DNA of 42,087 bases from a virus: IMG/VR virus record IMGVR_UViG_3300044611_001359, positions 1 to 42,087 of that record, one strand, 5' to 3'. Every line of letters begins with the position of its first letter. Position 1 is the first letter of the stretch. Position numbers and translations under genes: made by a program. Shown here piece by piece: positions 1 to 6,917 of this stretch. The notes under the pieces were generated by a model. The model had not been told where the DNA came from and did no database searches. It worked only from the letters and a program-made list of their open reading frames with translations.

Positions 1-127
1 AACTGAGCTTCGCACCGCGCAGCGACAACCTCCTTAGGCAGGTTGCCCTTCCACTCGTTGGGCGTAACGAGTACCACGCGGTAATCGTTCTTGTGGCACA
101 CCTCGGACAGCACTCCGATAAGGAAGA
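1..127. repeat. Terminal direct repeat, left copy (assembly overlap)
   Basis: Bases 1-127 are identical to 41961-42087. The length of 127 equals a common maximum assembler k-mer, and the repeat lies inside one continuous resolvase gene. It is therefore best read as the overlap left when a circular graph is linearised, not as a biological terminal repeat. The unique genome is then 41,960 bp, circular or circularly permuted. Confidence 0.93.
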
Positions 128-455
128 CGAGTTTGAGGAGGTCCCCTCGCTTGCCACTCGTTACACTCACCTCGGAGCCTGCCCAAAGTTCTCCCATCTC
201 GAGGACAACCACGTTGGGCTCAAACTCGTCAAGCACTCGCTCGAACTTCTCGGCAAGGCGGAACGCTCGCGAGTACCAGTCTCCCGAGTCCGCCTTGATG
301 CGTTCGTTGAGCACTCCCCATTTCTTGGGGGCACCCGGCATGGTTGGGAAGTACGCCCAGCCCGTGCCTCCCAGCCCAGGGTCCACAAAGAGCGAGCGCG
401 TGTGGCGGTCGTCCGTCCTGAGCAGCTTCTCCAACTTCGACGTCTGTTGCTTCAT
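1..455 (-). CDS. RuvC-like Holliday junction resolvase, N-terminal part (gene continues at 41960-41891)
   Basis: The ATG is at 455, with AAGGGA just upstream. The reading frame runs off the left edge and, after closing the circle, ends at TAG 41891, giving about 174 aa. RuvC-fold signs are FVDPGLGGTGWAYF near residue 24 (first catalytic Asp, as in DPG of RuvC), VVVLEMG in the middle (second acidic residue) and HEQDAIGMGL near the C-terminus (last acidic cluster). The predicted role is to cut branched DNA during phage recombination or before packaging. It lies between the helicase/small membrane gene and a uracil-DNA glycosylase in the long early operon. The family is seen from motif spacing only; the subfamily is uncertain. 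Confidence 0.8.
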   Translation of the reverse strand, partial: MKQQTSKLEKLLRTDDRHTRSLFVDPGLGGTGWAYFPTMPGAPKKWGVLNERIKADSGDWYSRAFRLAEKFERVLDEFEPNVVVLEMGELWAGSEVSVTSGKRGDLLKLVFLIGVLSEVCHKNDYRVVLVTPNEWKGNLPKEVVAARCEAQ

Positions 456-469
456 GGCCGTCCCTTCTA

Positions 470-556
470 ACGGTTGAGGCTTGCAATGCCTAGCAGTAAC
501 AGGATGATAAAGAACATCAAGTAAAGTACGTCTGGAAACAAGTCCCGTCCTCTCAT
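470..556 (-). CDS. Small single-span membrane protein (28 aa)
   Basis: This short gene begins MRGRDLFPDVLYLMFF and continues with a run of I, L and G before SLNR and a stop. The ATG overlaps the helicase stop codon as ATGA, and GAGGGG sits about 7 bases upstream, a good ribosome-binding site. The stop is followed by the AAGGGA site of the resolvase gene. Most of the chain is one hydrophobic helix with basic and acidic residues at the N-terminus, so an inner-membrane location is likely. Function is unknown. The overlap and ribosome-binding site are the main reasons to believe it. Confidence 0.6.
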
Positions 557-1902
557 TTTGAACCCCTCAAGGCTCTGCGTCTCATTGCCTCGTTTAGGAA
601 TGTAAGCGCCTCGCGCTTCTTCATTCCGAGTGCTTTGTGAATGTCGTGCTCAACAGTATTGGGCACGACAAACGGTATCAAAAGTATGCTCTGCTTCTCC
701 ACGAGCAGAATGCGGTCCTCGCTCTGTTGTTTGGTTACGAGCCCCGGGGGCTCAGTAAAGTAGACAGCCGTGTCTGCGGCAGCGAGCTTTATACCACTTT
801 CGCCGACACGCTCTTGGACAAGGATAACTCGCGCTCCCCCCGCGTTGAACTTGCGGATGCGCTCAAACCGCTCCACCATTGGGACGCTGCCGTCTATATA
901 CGTGCAAGAGATTTTCTCCTTTGCGAGGTTAGCGGCAACGAGCCTCATAGGCTGTATAAACGAGAACCACACCACCACCTGTTGCTCTGCTAGCTCGCCC
1001 TCTAGCAGGTCCAACAGCTCACGAACTTTGCCGTCCCATAACCAGCCTCCACCCTCCTCCTGGGAGGGGAGCACGCCGGAGCAGAGCGAGCGCAGGGCGG
1101 CATATTGCGACATGCGCCACAGGTGGCTCTCATAGACGTCCCCAAGCTCAAGGACAAAGTCCTTCTCCAGCTTGTCGTAAGCCTTGCGCACCTTGGGCGG
1201 CATCTCAATGTAACGAGTACGGATAACCTTCTCAACGTCCATCCCCGCGGACGCTCTGTCTAGGACGTAGGCATTCCGCGAGACAAACGACACCATGGCC
1301 TCCCGCGCCGTCTTTTTGAGCTTCTTAGTGTACCCGTCGAACGAGGTGGTCATTGCGTGCTCGAAGGACCAGTAGTTGGTAAACCCACAACAGTGCCCGT
1401 GGGTGAAGATAAACTGAGTAACCATATCCAAACGAGACTCGGGGTTGGGCGTACCCGTGAGCACGTACCGGTAGGGCACGTCCCGGAAGTTCTTGGTATA
1501 GAACTTGGTCACCTTTGCCTTTGGGTTCTTTATGAAGTGGCTCTCGTCAAGTATAACGGCGCCCCAGCTCACGTTGGCGAGCTCGGGCAGGGCGCGGTGC
1601 CCTTCCTTGTTGATCAAGAACCACCCCCTACCAAACGCGAGTCCCGTGGCTAGCGTTTTGAGACGCTGAGCTCGCGAGCCGAGGAGCGTGGTATAGGGTT
1701 GTTCTTCATCAACCAGGTCGTCTATCCAACTGCCAATTGCTGAGCCCGGAGCGACAACGAGGATGGGTCGGCGCATACGGCGGAGCAGGCGTATCATTAC
1801 GAGCGTCTTGCCCATACGCATCTCAACGAAGAACCCGCTCGACCCGTTACGCTTGAGGAACCTAAACGCCTCGCGCTGGTATAGTCTAAGTTGGTGCTTC
1901 AT
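553..1902 (-). CDS. SNF2/superfamily 2 DNA helicase-like ATPase
   Basis: The protein has 449 aa from ATG 1902. The frame is open further upstream to a TTG, but the ATG has a G-rich site and overlaps an upstream stop. Motifs in order: a Q-motif-like LRLYQREAFRFL, motif I EMRMGKT (Walker A variant), motif Ia VVAPGSAIGSW, motif II LDESHFIKN (DEAH-like box), motif III VLTGTPNPES, then a C-terminal RecA-like lobe with VVWFSFIQPM and motif VI near TKQQSEDRI. This is the pattern of phage SNF2-type translocases. It lies between folE and ruvC, so a role in replication, recombination or fork handling is likely. Substrate specificity cannot be read from the sequence. Confidence 0.88.
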   Translation of the reverse strand: MKHQLRLYQREAFRFLKRNGSSGFFVEMRMGKTLVMIRLLRRMRRPILVVAPGSAIGSWIDDLVDEEQPYTTLLGSRAQRLKTLATGLAFGRGWFLINKEGHRALPELANVSWGAVILDESHFIKNPKAKVTKFYTKNFRDVPYRYVLTGTPNPESRLDMVTQFIFTHGHCCGFTNYWSFEHAMTTSFDGYTKKLKKTAREAMVSFVSRNAYVLDRASAGMDVEKVIRTRYIEMPPKVRKAYDKLEKDFVLELGDVYESHLWRMSQYAALRSLCSGVLPSQEEGGGWLWDGKVRELLDLLEGELAEQQVVVWFSFIQPMRLVAANLAKEKISCTYIDGSVPMVERFERIRKFNAGGARVILVQERVGESGIKLAAADTAVYFTEPPGLVTKQQSEDRILLVEKQSILLIPFVVPNTVEHDIHKALGMKKREALTFLNEAMRRRALRGSK

Positions 1903-2030
1903 ACAAGCGCCCCCATGCCGGTAGGCGTGTCGGCTTTCGTCAGTTGGCAAACAGTCTCAATCCACAACAGGAGGACGAGGGCGCCTAGTGGTGGCCGGCA
2001 TGGGGGCAGAATGTCGTTAAGGACTCGCAA
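1899..2030 (-). CDS. Possible small membrane ORF upstream of the helicase (about 43 aa)
   Basis: An open frame ends exactly at the helicase start with an ATGA overlap (1902-1899). It contains one hydrophobic stretch, LGALVLLLWIETVCQL. The start is unclear. TTG at 2030 gives 43 aa just after folE but has no good ribosome-binding site; GTG at 2090 inside folE gives 63 aa. The folE-helicase gap is otherwise unusually long for this operon. The call rests on the stop/start overlap and the gap, so it is tentative. Confidence 0.33.
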   Translation of the reverse strand: MRVLNDILPPCRPPLGALVLLLWIETVCQLTKADTPTGMGALV

Positions 2031-2034
2031 CGCG

Positions 2035-2610
2035 TTATCCAATGAGCTTGAGGACTTCAGCTCGCGCCGAGTCCTCGTTCCGAAAAACACCGTTCATCTT
2101 GGACGTAATCATGACCGACCCGGGCTTACGGACACCGCGGCAGGACATGCAAGAGTGGTGGGCACGAACAACGACAGCGGTCCCGAGGGGTTGCAAGTGT
2201 CGTTCCATTGCGTCGGCAATGTCTACGGTCATGCGCTCCTGGATCTGCAACCGCTTACTAAAACAGTCAACCAGGCGCGCCAGCTTGCTCAGTCCAACGA
2301 CCTTGTTGTTCAAGCCAGGCAAGTAAGCAATAGACACCTCGCCCATAAACGGGAGGAGGTGGTGCTCACAAAGGGACGTGAAGGCAATGTCCTTGAGCAC
2401 GATTATTTCATCGTACTCGCAGACAAACCGGCGTTCAAGTATCTCCCCGGGGCTCTGGTCGTACCCGCTGAGCATCTCGCGGAACGCGTTCACAACTCGC
2501 TTGGGCGTGTCGCGAAGCCCGTCCCGGTTGAGGTCCTGGTCGAACTCCTCGAAGAGGGACTCCAGAGCAACGTGCATCTTGTTTACCGTCTCGTCACGAG
2601 AGATTCCCAT
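2035..2610 (-). CDS. folE: GTP cyclohydrolase I (FolE)
   Basis: This 191-aa protein catalyses GTP to 7,8-dihydroneopterin triphosphate, the first step to tetrahydrofolate and to 7-deazaguanines. It has the GTP cyclohydrolase I zinc site: CEHHLLPF supplies Cys and His, and CMSCRGVRKPGS supplies the second Cys. RDGLRDTPKRV near the N-terminus and QIQERMT are also family motifs. ATG 2610 is chosen because AGGAG lies about 8 bases upstream inside the end of queE; a TTG 9 bases earlier is less likely. It is the last of four queuosine-type genes in the order queC, queD, queE, folE, so it most likely feeds preQ0 synthesis for DNA modification and not folate. Confidence 0.96.
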   Translation of the reverse strand: MGISRDETVNKMHVALESLFEEFDQDLNRDGLRDTPKRVVNAFREMLSGYDQSPGEILERRFVCEYDEIIVLKDIAFTSLCEHHLLPFMGEVSIAYLPGLNNKVVGLSKLARLVDCFSKRLQIQERMTVDIADAMERHLQPLGTAVVVRAHHSCMSCRGVRKPGSVMITSKMNGVFRNEDSARAEVLKLIG

Positions 2611-2611
2611 G

Positions 2612-3244
2612 TTACTCAACTCCTAGCAGTTTGTGTGTCTGCAAGGAGATGTTCCACCCACCCCGTGGGTCGGACATAGCGAGCTTGACACACCAGTCGA
2701 GGTTCTCTTTGATAAACGCGTCCGGCCCCTCCTTAGACGGGTCGGTCATTGGGCTGAGGTACTTACGTAGATAGGTAACTCCGTAGGGCACTTCTGGGAG
2801 GGGGTCGCCCGCCTTGAGCACGTATTTCAACTCCGTGCAACTCCGCTGGAAGATCTCGCTGCCAGGCTCGCTCGGCTTTGGCGACATGCACACGTGGTCC
2901 AGCCCGAGGTTGCCAATGTAACGAGTGCCGTTGGTCTCAATGGCAACCACCTTGAAATGGTTCCGCATACGTCCAACGAGCTCAGCGTCTAATTGGAGCG
3001 CAGGCTCTCCACCCGTGAACACTAGCAGTGGCTCTGCCAACTGCTTTCCGAGGATGGCAAGCTCCAGGTCGTCGAGCGAGTACGAGGTCCCGCCTTTGAA
3101 GTTGGTGTCGCAAAACGAGCAATCGAGGTTACACCCCGCGAAGCGACAGAACACGGCAGGGGTGCCGGCCCACATGCCTTCCCCCTGTATGGTCCTGAAT
3201 ATGGACTTGACAGAGTAACGTTTAGGTATCACGGTAAGGCTCAT
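2612..3244 (-). CDS. queE: 7-carboxy-7-deazaguanine synthase (QueE), radical SAM
   Basis: This 210-aa protein converts 6-carboxy-tetrahydropterin to 7-carboxy-7-deazaguanine with S-adenosylmethionine and a 4Fe-4S cluster. The cluster motif is GCNLDCSFCDTNF (C-x3-C-x2-C). Other family marks are FRTIQGEGMWAG at the N-terminus, LVFTGGEPALQ (the GGEP SAM-binding motif), VAIETNGT and CMSPKPS. ATG 3244 overlaps the queD stop as ATGA; the frame extends upstream but only over queD. The length is normal for a compact QueE. It is translationally coupled to queD above and folE below. Confidence 0.96.
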   Translation of the reverse strand: MSLTVIPKRYSVKSIFRTIQGEGMWAGTPAVFCRFAGCNLDCSFCDTNFKGGTSYSLDDLELAILGKQLAEPLLVFTGGEPALQLDAELVGRMRNHFKVVAIETNGTRYIGNLGLDHVCMSPKPSEPGSEIFQRSCTELKYVLKAGDPLPEVPYGVTYLRKYLSPMTDPSKEGPDAFIKENLDWCVKLAMSDPRGGWNISLQTHKLLGVE

Positions 3245-3771
3245 GCGTCTACGACCTTCCCGCCAAACGGCCAAAGACCCTCAGTGGACTCCGTGAGGTT
3301 CGACACGCTCACACGGTTGGTGGACGTCTCCCACAGGTCAACGGTCGTTTTGAAACCCATTTGCGCGAGCTCAACGAACGAGCTCTTGAACGCGTTGCTG
3401 AGCTCGTGGCATAAGAGCTGAGCAATGTTCTCGGCAGTGGGCATCACGGGGAGCACGACAGGCACCCATAAGTCTACCGGGACGTGAGCACGCAACGGGT
3501 CCCCCTCCCAGACAAAGAAGGCGTGGTCGTACGAGCTGCAAACGTCTCGGACGGCTTGCTTGAACTCGCCAAAGTCGACAACAAAGCCTTGCGGACTGTG
3601 GTTGCGGACGTTTGTGATTACCGTCACTTGGAGGCGATAATTGTGTCCGTGGATGAACTGGCACGCTCCCGAGTGGTGCGGTAGACGGTGTCCCGCCGGA
3701 AACGAGTGCTCGGCGGTTACGAGTACCTCAGCGGTAGGCGCGAAGATGCTTATAGGTTTGATGGAGCTCAT
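3241..3771 (-). CDS. queD: 6-carboxy-5,6,7,8-tetrahydropterin synthase (QueD)
   Basis: This 176-aa T-fold enzyme makes 6-carboxy-tetrahydropterin from dihydroneopterin triphosphate. Zinc ligands are visible as the His of AEHSFPAGHRL and the two His of FIHGHNY, and the catalytic Cys lies just before them in ACQFIHGH. DFGEFKQAV and SYDHAFF match the conserved DF..(L)K and (L)DH elements, and PTAENIAQ matches the PT(A/S)EN motif. ATG 3771 overlaps the queC stop as ATGA, and its own stop overlaps the queE start, so the three genes are tightly coupled. The C-terminal third is slightly longer than in the smallest QueD proteins. Confidence 0.95.
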   Translation of the reverse strand: MSSIKPISIFAPTAEVLVTAEHSFPAGHRLPHHSGACQFIHGHNYRLQVTVITNVRNHSPQGFVVDFGEFKQAVRDVCSSYDHAFFVWEGDPLRAHVPVDLWVPVVLPVMPTAENIAQLLCHELSNAFKSSFVELAQMGFKTTVDLWETSTNRVSVSNLTESTEGLWPFGGKVVDA

Positions 3772-4472
3772 ACGGCAGGCTCCTCGTAGATGGTCGGGTC
3801 GGGGATGCCTGCGAGCTCGAAGGCTTCCTTGCGTTCGACGCAAGTGCCGCAGCGTCCGCAGTGCAGCGTTCCGCCGTTGTAACAGCTCCACGTGTCCTCG
3901 TACGGGACTCGAATCCCGTACTCCAGGGACTCGCTGAGGATGCCGTGCTTCGTGAGCTCAGCGTAAGGCGCAGCGAGCGTGGCGGGGTCCCAGTCCCCGA
4001 GCCTGAGGACCTCCCGTACTGCGTCAACAAACTCAGTGCGGCAATCGGGGTAGATGTCGTGGTCCCCCTTATGCGCACCGTAGGCAACAACGTTGCAATC
4101 GGCCTCCTTAGCGATGGAGGCGGCGGTCGCGAGCATAACGAGGTTGCGGTACGGGACGACAGTAGACTTCATGGACTCGGCTGCATAGTGCCCTTCCGGC
4201 ACCGGAGCGGAGCCCGTGAGCGAGCCAACAGAGCCGAGTTGGATAGACGTCTGCCGGTGGCTCAGCGTCCCGTAACCTTCACGGGGTGCGGCGGAGAAGT
4301 TGTATCCAATGACCACGTCACGAGCTGCGCAGAGCTCGCGCTTGGAGTGTCGCTGTCCGTACCGGAAGGACAGAGCGAGTACCTCATGCCCGAGGCTGAG
4401 ATACTTGTAGACGAGGCAGGTCGAATCGAGACCCCCGGAGTAGATTACGCAAACGCGGTTGGGCTTTCCCAT
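3768..4472 (-). CDS. queC: 7-cyano-7-deazaguanine (preQ0) synthase (QueC)
   Basis: This 234-aa protein is an ATP-dependent ligase that turns 7-carboxy-7-deazaguanine and ammonia into preQ0. The N-terminal PP-loop is YSGGLDSTCLVY. FRYGQRHSKRE and VPYRNLVMLATAASIA are classic QueC elements, and the C-terminal zinc knuckle is WSCYNGG followed by HCGRCGTCVERKEAF (four Cys). There is no fused glutamine amidotransferase domain, so this is plain QueC and not Gat-QueC. ATG 4472 has AAAGG upstream. It is the first que gene after the ParB-like gene, which ends 2 bases before it. Confidence 0.96.
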   Translation of the reverse strand: MGKPNRVCVIYSGGLDSTCLVYKYLSLGHEVLALSFRYGQRHSKRELCAARDVVIGYNFSAAPREGYGTLSHRQTSIQLGSVGSLTGSAPVPEGHYAAESMKSTVVPYRNLVMLATAASIAKEADCNVVAYGAHKGDHDIYPDCRTEFVDAVREVLRLGDWDPATLAAPYAELTKHGILSESLEYGIRVPYEDTWSCYNGGTLHCGRCGTCVERKEAFELAGIPDPTIYEEPAV

Positions 4473-4474
4473 GG

Positions 4475-5071
4475 TTATGCCTTTCGTTTGACGGCAGAGC
4501 GAGCGCGTGTGGCACGGCAGAGCTCGGTAAGGAACTCCGCCACCTGTACGTCCTCGCTCGCCTGAGCTGAGTATGCCGCCATAATGGTTTTGGTTTGGTC
4601 CTCATTAAACTGGACACGGAGGCGCTCCTCCGGGTCGTCCTCGTCGCTGCGCTCGCGTGGCTTCCAATCCTGAGCAGTAAACAACGGCTTCAACTCGTAC
4701 TCGGAGAAGCCCGTCGTATCCATGTCCACTTCGAGGTCGCTCAGCTCTTTAAGGATCTCGGTCAAGCCAGCATAGTCGAACTCCGAGAGGTCGCTGGTCT
4801 TGTTGTCCGCGAGCATGTAGGCAAGCTCTTGTTCTGGGGAGAGGTCCGCCACGACATATTCGATGGTGTCCCACCCAAGTCGCTTGACCGATTCGAGCGT
4901 CCCGTTGCCCTTGAGGACTTGGTTACGCTTGTTGACCACCACCGGAGTACGTTGTCCAAACGCCTCGAGGCTGGCCATAATGGAGCCAATGTTCCGCTCG
5001 TCATGCGTTCGCACGTTACGCGGGTGCGGTTTGAGTTTGAGCGGGTTGGCTAGCTTTACTGCCAATGCCAT
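4475..5071 (-). CDS. ParB/sulfiredoxin-fold protein, possible DpdB-like partner of DpdA
   Basis: The N-terminal half of this 198-aa protein matches the ParB N-terminal (Srx/ParB-nuclease) fold: LKPHPRNVRTHDERNI, then SIMASLEAFGQRTPVVV, and GNGTLESVKRLGW in place of the usual G(H/E)RR motif. ELAYMLADNKTSD also fits the family. The C-terminal half is acidic then basic (RATRARSAVKRKA) and has no helix-turn-helix I can recognise. ATG 5071 has a strong GAGGAG site. It sits directly ahead of queC-queD-queE-folE. In bacterial dpd islands a ParB-superfamily protein, DpdB, works with DpdA, so a DNA-modification role is inferred. A free-standing ParB-like nuclease is the alternative. Confidence 0.75.
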   Translation of the reverse strand: MALAVKLANPLKLKPHPRNVRTHDERNIGSIMASLEAFGQRTPVVVNKRNQVLKGNGTLESVKRLGWDTIEYVVADLSPEQELAYMLADNKTSDLSEFDYAGLTEILKELSDLEVDMDTTGFSEYELKPLFTAQDWKPRERSDEDDPEERLRVQFNEDQTKTIMAAYSAQASEDVQVAEFLTELCRATRARSAVKRKA

Positions 5072-5096
5072 AGTTCACTCCTCGTGTTAAGGTAGA

Positions 5097-5120
5097 CCCG
5101 GGCAGCTCATGCTACCCGGG
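5097..5120 (-). other. Intergenic stem-loop ahead of the ParB-like gene
   Basis: CCCGGGCAGC (5097-5106) pairs with GCTACCCGGG (5111-5120) with one mismatch around a 4-base loop. It lies between the 217-aa gene (ending at 5136) and the ParB-like gene. No U-tract follows on the minus strand, so it is more likely an attenuator or mRNA-stability hairpin than a full terminator. Confidence 0.5.
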
Positions 5121-5135
5121 CAGGACTCTGGACCA

Positions 5136-5789
5136 TTAGGCGGCCTTCGACTTCTTCTTGGCGACGGGCTTCTTGGCGGGGGCGGGAGCAGTGGCCTTGG
5201 CAGCGACAGGCTTCTTGGCCGCCGCAGGCTTCTTGGCGGGAGCAGCGTCCTCGACCGTGGCACCGGGAGCACCGCAGACGCTCTTGATTTCGGCCCATGC
5301 GCTCTTGCTGAGCTCGGGCAGGGCGCCGGAGTAATTGACGCTCTTCCCGTCGCTGATGGCGGTCGGGATGGACGAGGCGGACAGAGCGCCCAGGAGGTCG
5401 TGGTGCTCAAGGAGTTTCTTGAACTGGGGAGCTGAGTACCCTTTGGCGCCGAGGCACTTGCCCACCTTGTAGATGGAGTGGTCGTACAACTTGGCGCGGG
5501 TGGAGGTGGACTCTTTCTTCGTAGACATGGCATTGGTACCTTTCGGGTTAGCGGCAAGCTCTGCCGCAAGCTTCTCACCTAGCGTGATTATGGGATCTCC
5601 AAGCGAGCGCACAATGCACCCCTTGAAGGCGTGAGCCTGGATGGACGCGTCCTCGGCAGTACGGAACACCGCCGCGTCCTCGCGGTGTGTGCTCCACATA
5701 ATCTGCGAGAAGTTGAACTTCTTGCTGTTGGCGAATCCGAGGTACGTGTCGTTACGTACGCAGACAAATCCTTTTGATGGCCTGGACAT
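5136..5789 (-). CDS. Unknown protein with shared SDGKS/LPELS domain and histone H1-like tail
   Basis: This 217-aa protein is not a family I recognise. The first ~85 residues form one segment (SRPSKGFVCVRNDTYLGFA...). Residues ~98-175 are a domain also found in the protein encoded at 6210-6881, with GAKGYSAPQFKKLL, SDGKSVNYSG and ALPELSKS. The last ~40 residues are Ala/Lys/Pro-rich (repeats like AKKPAAAKKP), as in histone H1-like tails, which suggests nucleic-acid contact. ATG 5789 has GGAGAAGG upstream and follows the promoter at 5834-5862. An internal ATG at 5528 with a weaker GAAAGG could make the shared domain alone. It is the first gene of the long early operon. Confidence 0.8.
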   Translation of the reverse strand: MSRPSKGFVCVRNDTYLGFANSKKFNFSQIMWSTHREDAAVFRTAEDASIQAHAFKGCIVRSLGDPIITLGEKLAAELAANPKGTNAMSTKKESTSTRAKLYDHSIYKVGKCLGAKGYSAPQFKKLLEHHDLLGALSASSIPTAISDGKSVNYSGALPELSKSAWAEIKSVCGAPGATVEDAAPAKKPAAAKKPVAAKATAPAPAKKPVAKKKSKAA

Positions 5790-5833
5790 CTAACCTTCTC
5801 CGTTGTGGGTTCCTGTTTGCACTGACAAAAGCG

Positions 5834-5862
5834 AGTATAGCACCCGGGACGCATGAGCGCAA
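5834..5862 (-). promoter_or_regulatory. Sigma70-like promoter with extended -10, start of the long early operon
   Basis: On the minus strand, TTGCGC (5862-5857), a 17-base spacer and TATACT (5839-5834). TGC directly precedes TATACT, an extended -10. The 11 bases GGTGCTATACT recur in the late promoter at 29083-29111. It lies just after the terminator at 5865-5908 and about 45 bases before the ATG at 5789. Confidence 0.65.
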
Positions 5863-5864
5863 GT

Positions 5865-5908
5865 AAAAAATTTCTAGACGGGGCTGCGGCAGCTCGTACC
5901 GCAGCCCC
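5865..5908 (-). terminator. Rho-independent terminator after the short minus operon
   Basis: GGGGCTGCGG (5880-5889) and CCGCAGCCCC (5899-5908) form a perfect 10-bp stem with a 9-base loop. On the minus strand a T-rich stretch (AAATTTTTTAC) follows about 6 bases after the stem. It lies 10 bases past the stop of the 65-aa gene and would separate that operon from the promoter immediately downstream. Confidence 0.65.
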
Positions 5909-5917
5909 CGGGGAGCC

Positions 5918-6115
5918 TTACACCTTGCGGTAGACGTTGAGGCTCACAGTGGCTCCGTTGGTTCCCTCGATGGGGACGCCGCCACGAGTGCTCGCGACAA
6001 TTGTGGTTTTGCCAGACTGGGACTTCCCATAGTCTCCCTTGAGGTTGACCCGGATAACGAGCTCGTCTCCCTTTACCTCTACCTCGACACCGCTACCCAC
6101 GTTCACTTTACTCAT
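5918..6115 (-). CDS. Small beta-rich phage protein (65 aa)
   Basis: Short protein of unknown function. The sequence alternates hydrophobic and charged residues (VEVEVKGDELVIRVNL) and has the segment YGKSQSGKTTIVASTRGG, then VSLNVYRKV at the end. I recall similar small proteins in other phages and bacteria, but no function. The GKTT is not a Walker A in context because there is no room for an ATPase fold. ATG 6115 has a clear AGGAGA site. It is second in the short minus operon, 94 bases after the 223-aa gene and separated from it by a stem-loop. Confidence 0.8.
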   Translation of the reverse strand: MSKVNVGSGVEVEVKGDELVIRVNLKGDYGKSQSGKTTIVASTRGGVPIEGTNGATVSLNVYRKV

Positions 6116-6168
6116 GTTCTTTCTCCTAGCCTTGAAGGCGGTTGTGCTGGCCCGTATGGCCCGCTCCG

Positions 6169-6200
6169 GGGCGCACCGGTGTTCTCATACCGGTGCGCCC
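6169..6200 (-). other. Perfect 12-bp stem-loop between two genes
   Basis: GGGCGCACCGGT (6169-6180) pairs perfectly with ACCGGTGCGCCC (6189-6200) around an 8-base loop. No U-tract follows in either direction. It lies between the stop of the 223-aa gene and the ribosome-binding site of the 65-aa gene, so it may partly terminate transcripts or stabilise mRNA ends, changing the ratio of the two products. Confidence 0.6.
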
Positions 6201-6209
6201 GAGGTCGGG

Positions 6210-6881
6210 TCACTTCGAGGACTTGCGTGAGGCCTTCTTCTTGGCGACCTTTTTGGCACCCGGCTTGCCGCCGGCGGCGATAACCTCAATCTCGTTCACG
6301 TGCTCGTTGCTGAGCTCGGGCAGCTTGCCGCGGTAGACTTCGCTCTTCCCGTCGCTGACGACCGTGGTCACTGAGGAGGCGGCCATCTCGACACCCAAGT
6401 AGGTGAGCACGTCCTTGAACTGCTTGGCGGTGTACCCGTGAGCACCCATCCAGCGACCCAAGGCGGAGGGGGTGCACCCGTAAGCAAGAGCAGCCCGCGC
6501 AGACTTGGCGACAGCCTTCTCCACCGCTACCACCTCCACCGGCACCTCTTCCTCTTCCTGGGCGGGGGCGTCCTGCTCGCTGAGCGTCAGGGCGTCGTAC
6601 ATTTTGCGCCAGGCCTTATAGCCCTTGTCGGTGTGAGCGACAGTGGCGTCCTTGCCCTTGCCGCCTGCAATAACGAGCCCCTTGGTGACCAGGCTCGCAA
6701 TGACGCCACCGAACGCTGACGCCTCGGGCAGGGGGTACCCATCGACCCGCGTGCTCAGCTCAAGGCAGTTGGACCAGGTGGACGTCTCAGACGCGTTCTC
6801 GGGCATCCCATAGTTGCACTCGTTGTACTCGTTAAGAGCGACGGCGGTGAGGAGGGCGAATTCTTTCTTCGTGATTTTCAT
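6210..6881 (-). CDS. Unknown protein with shared SDGKS/LPELS domain and basic tail
   Basis: The protein has 223 aa from ATG 6881, where AGGAGA gives a good start; the upstream extension of the frame is not used. Residues ~1-100 (KITKKEFALLTAVALNEYNE..., GGVIASLVTKGLV, HTDKGYKAW) look like a small winged-helix-type domain. An acidic linker with EEEEVPVEVV follows. Residues ~130-205 carry the domain shared with the 5136-5789 product: GAHGYTAKQFKDVL, SDGKSEVYRGK, LPELSNEH. The C-terminus is lysine-rich (KKVAKKKASRKSSK). It is the first gene after the leftward divergent promoter and may bind DNA or regulate expression, but this is inference. Confidence 0.82.
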   Translation of the reverse strand: MKITKKEFALLTAVALNEYNECNYGMPENASETSTWSNCLELSTRVDGYPLPEASAFGGVIASLVTKGLVIAGGKGKDATVAHTDKGYKAWRKMYDALTLSEQDAPAQEEEEVPVEVVAVEKAVAKSARAALAYGCTPSALGRWMGAHGYTAKQFKDVLTYLGVEMAASSVTTVVSDGKSEVYRGKLPELSNEHVNEIEVIAAGGKPGAKKVAKKKASRKSSK

Positions 6882-6917
6882 TTTGGTTCTCCTGTGCCCC
6901 TTAGGGCGTTTGAGTTG

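Noticed and set aside
1-127. Terminal repeat as true phage direct terminal repeats
   Set aside because: It is only 127 bp, equal to a common k-mer size, and lies inside a gene that becomes intact on circularisation.
5528-5789. Separate gene ending before the internal ATG at 5528
   Set aside because: The frame is continuous through the shared domain and there is no stop. The internal start is recorded only as an alternative.
5918-6115. SGKTT in the 65-aa protein as a nucleotide-binding P-loop
   Set aside because: The protein is too short for an ATPase fold and the surrounding residues are beta-strand-like, without a Walker B.
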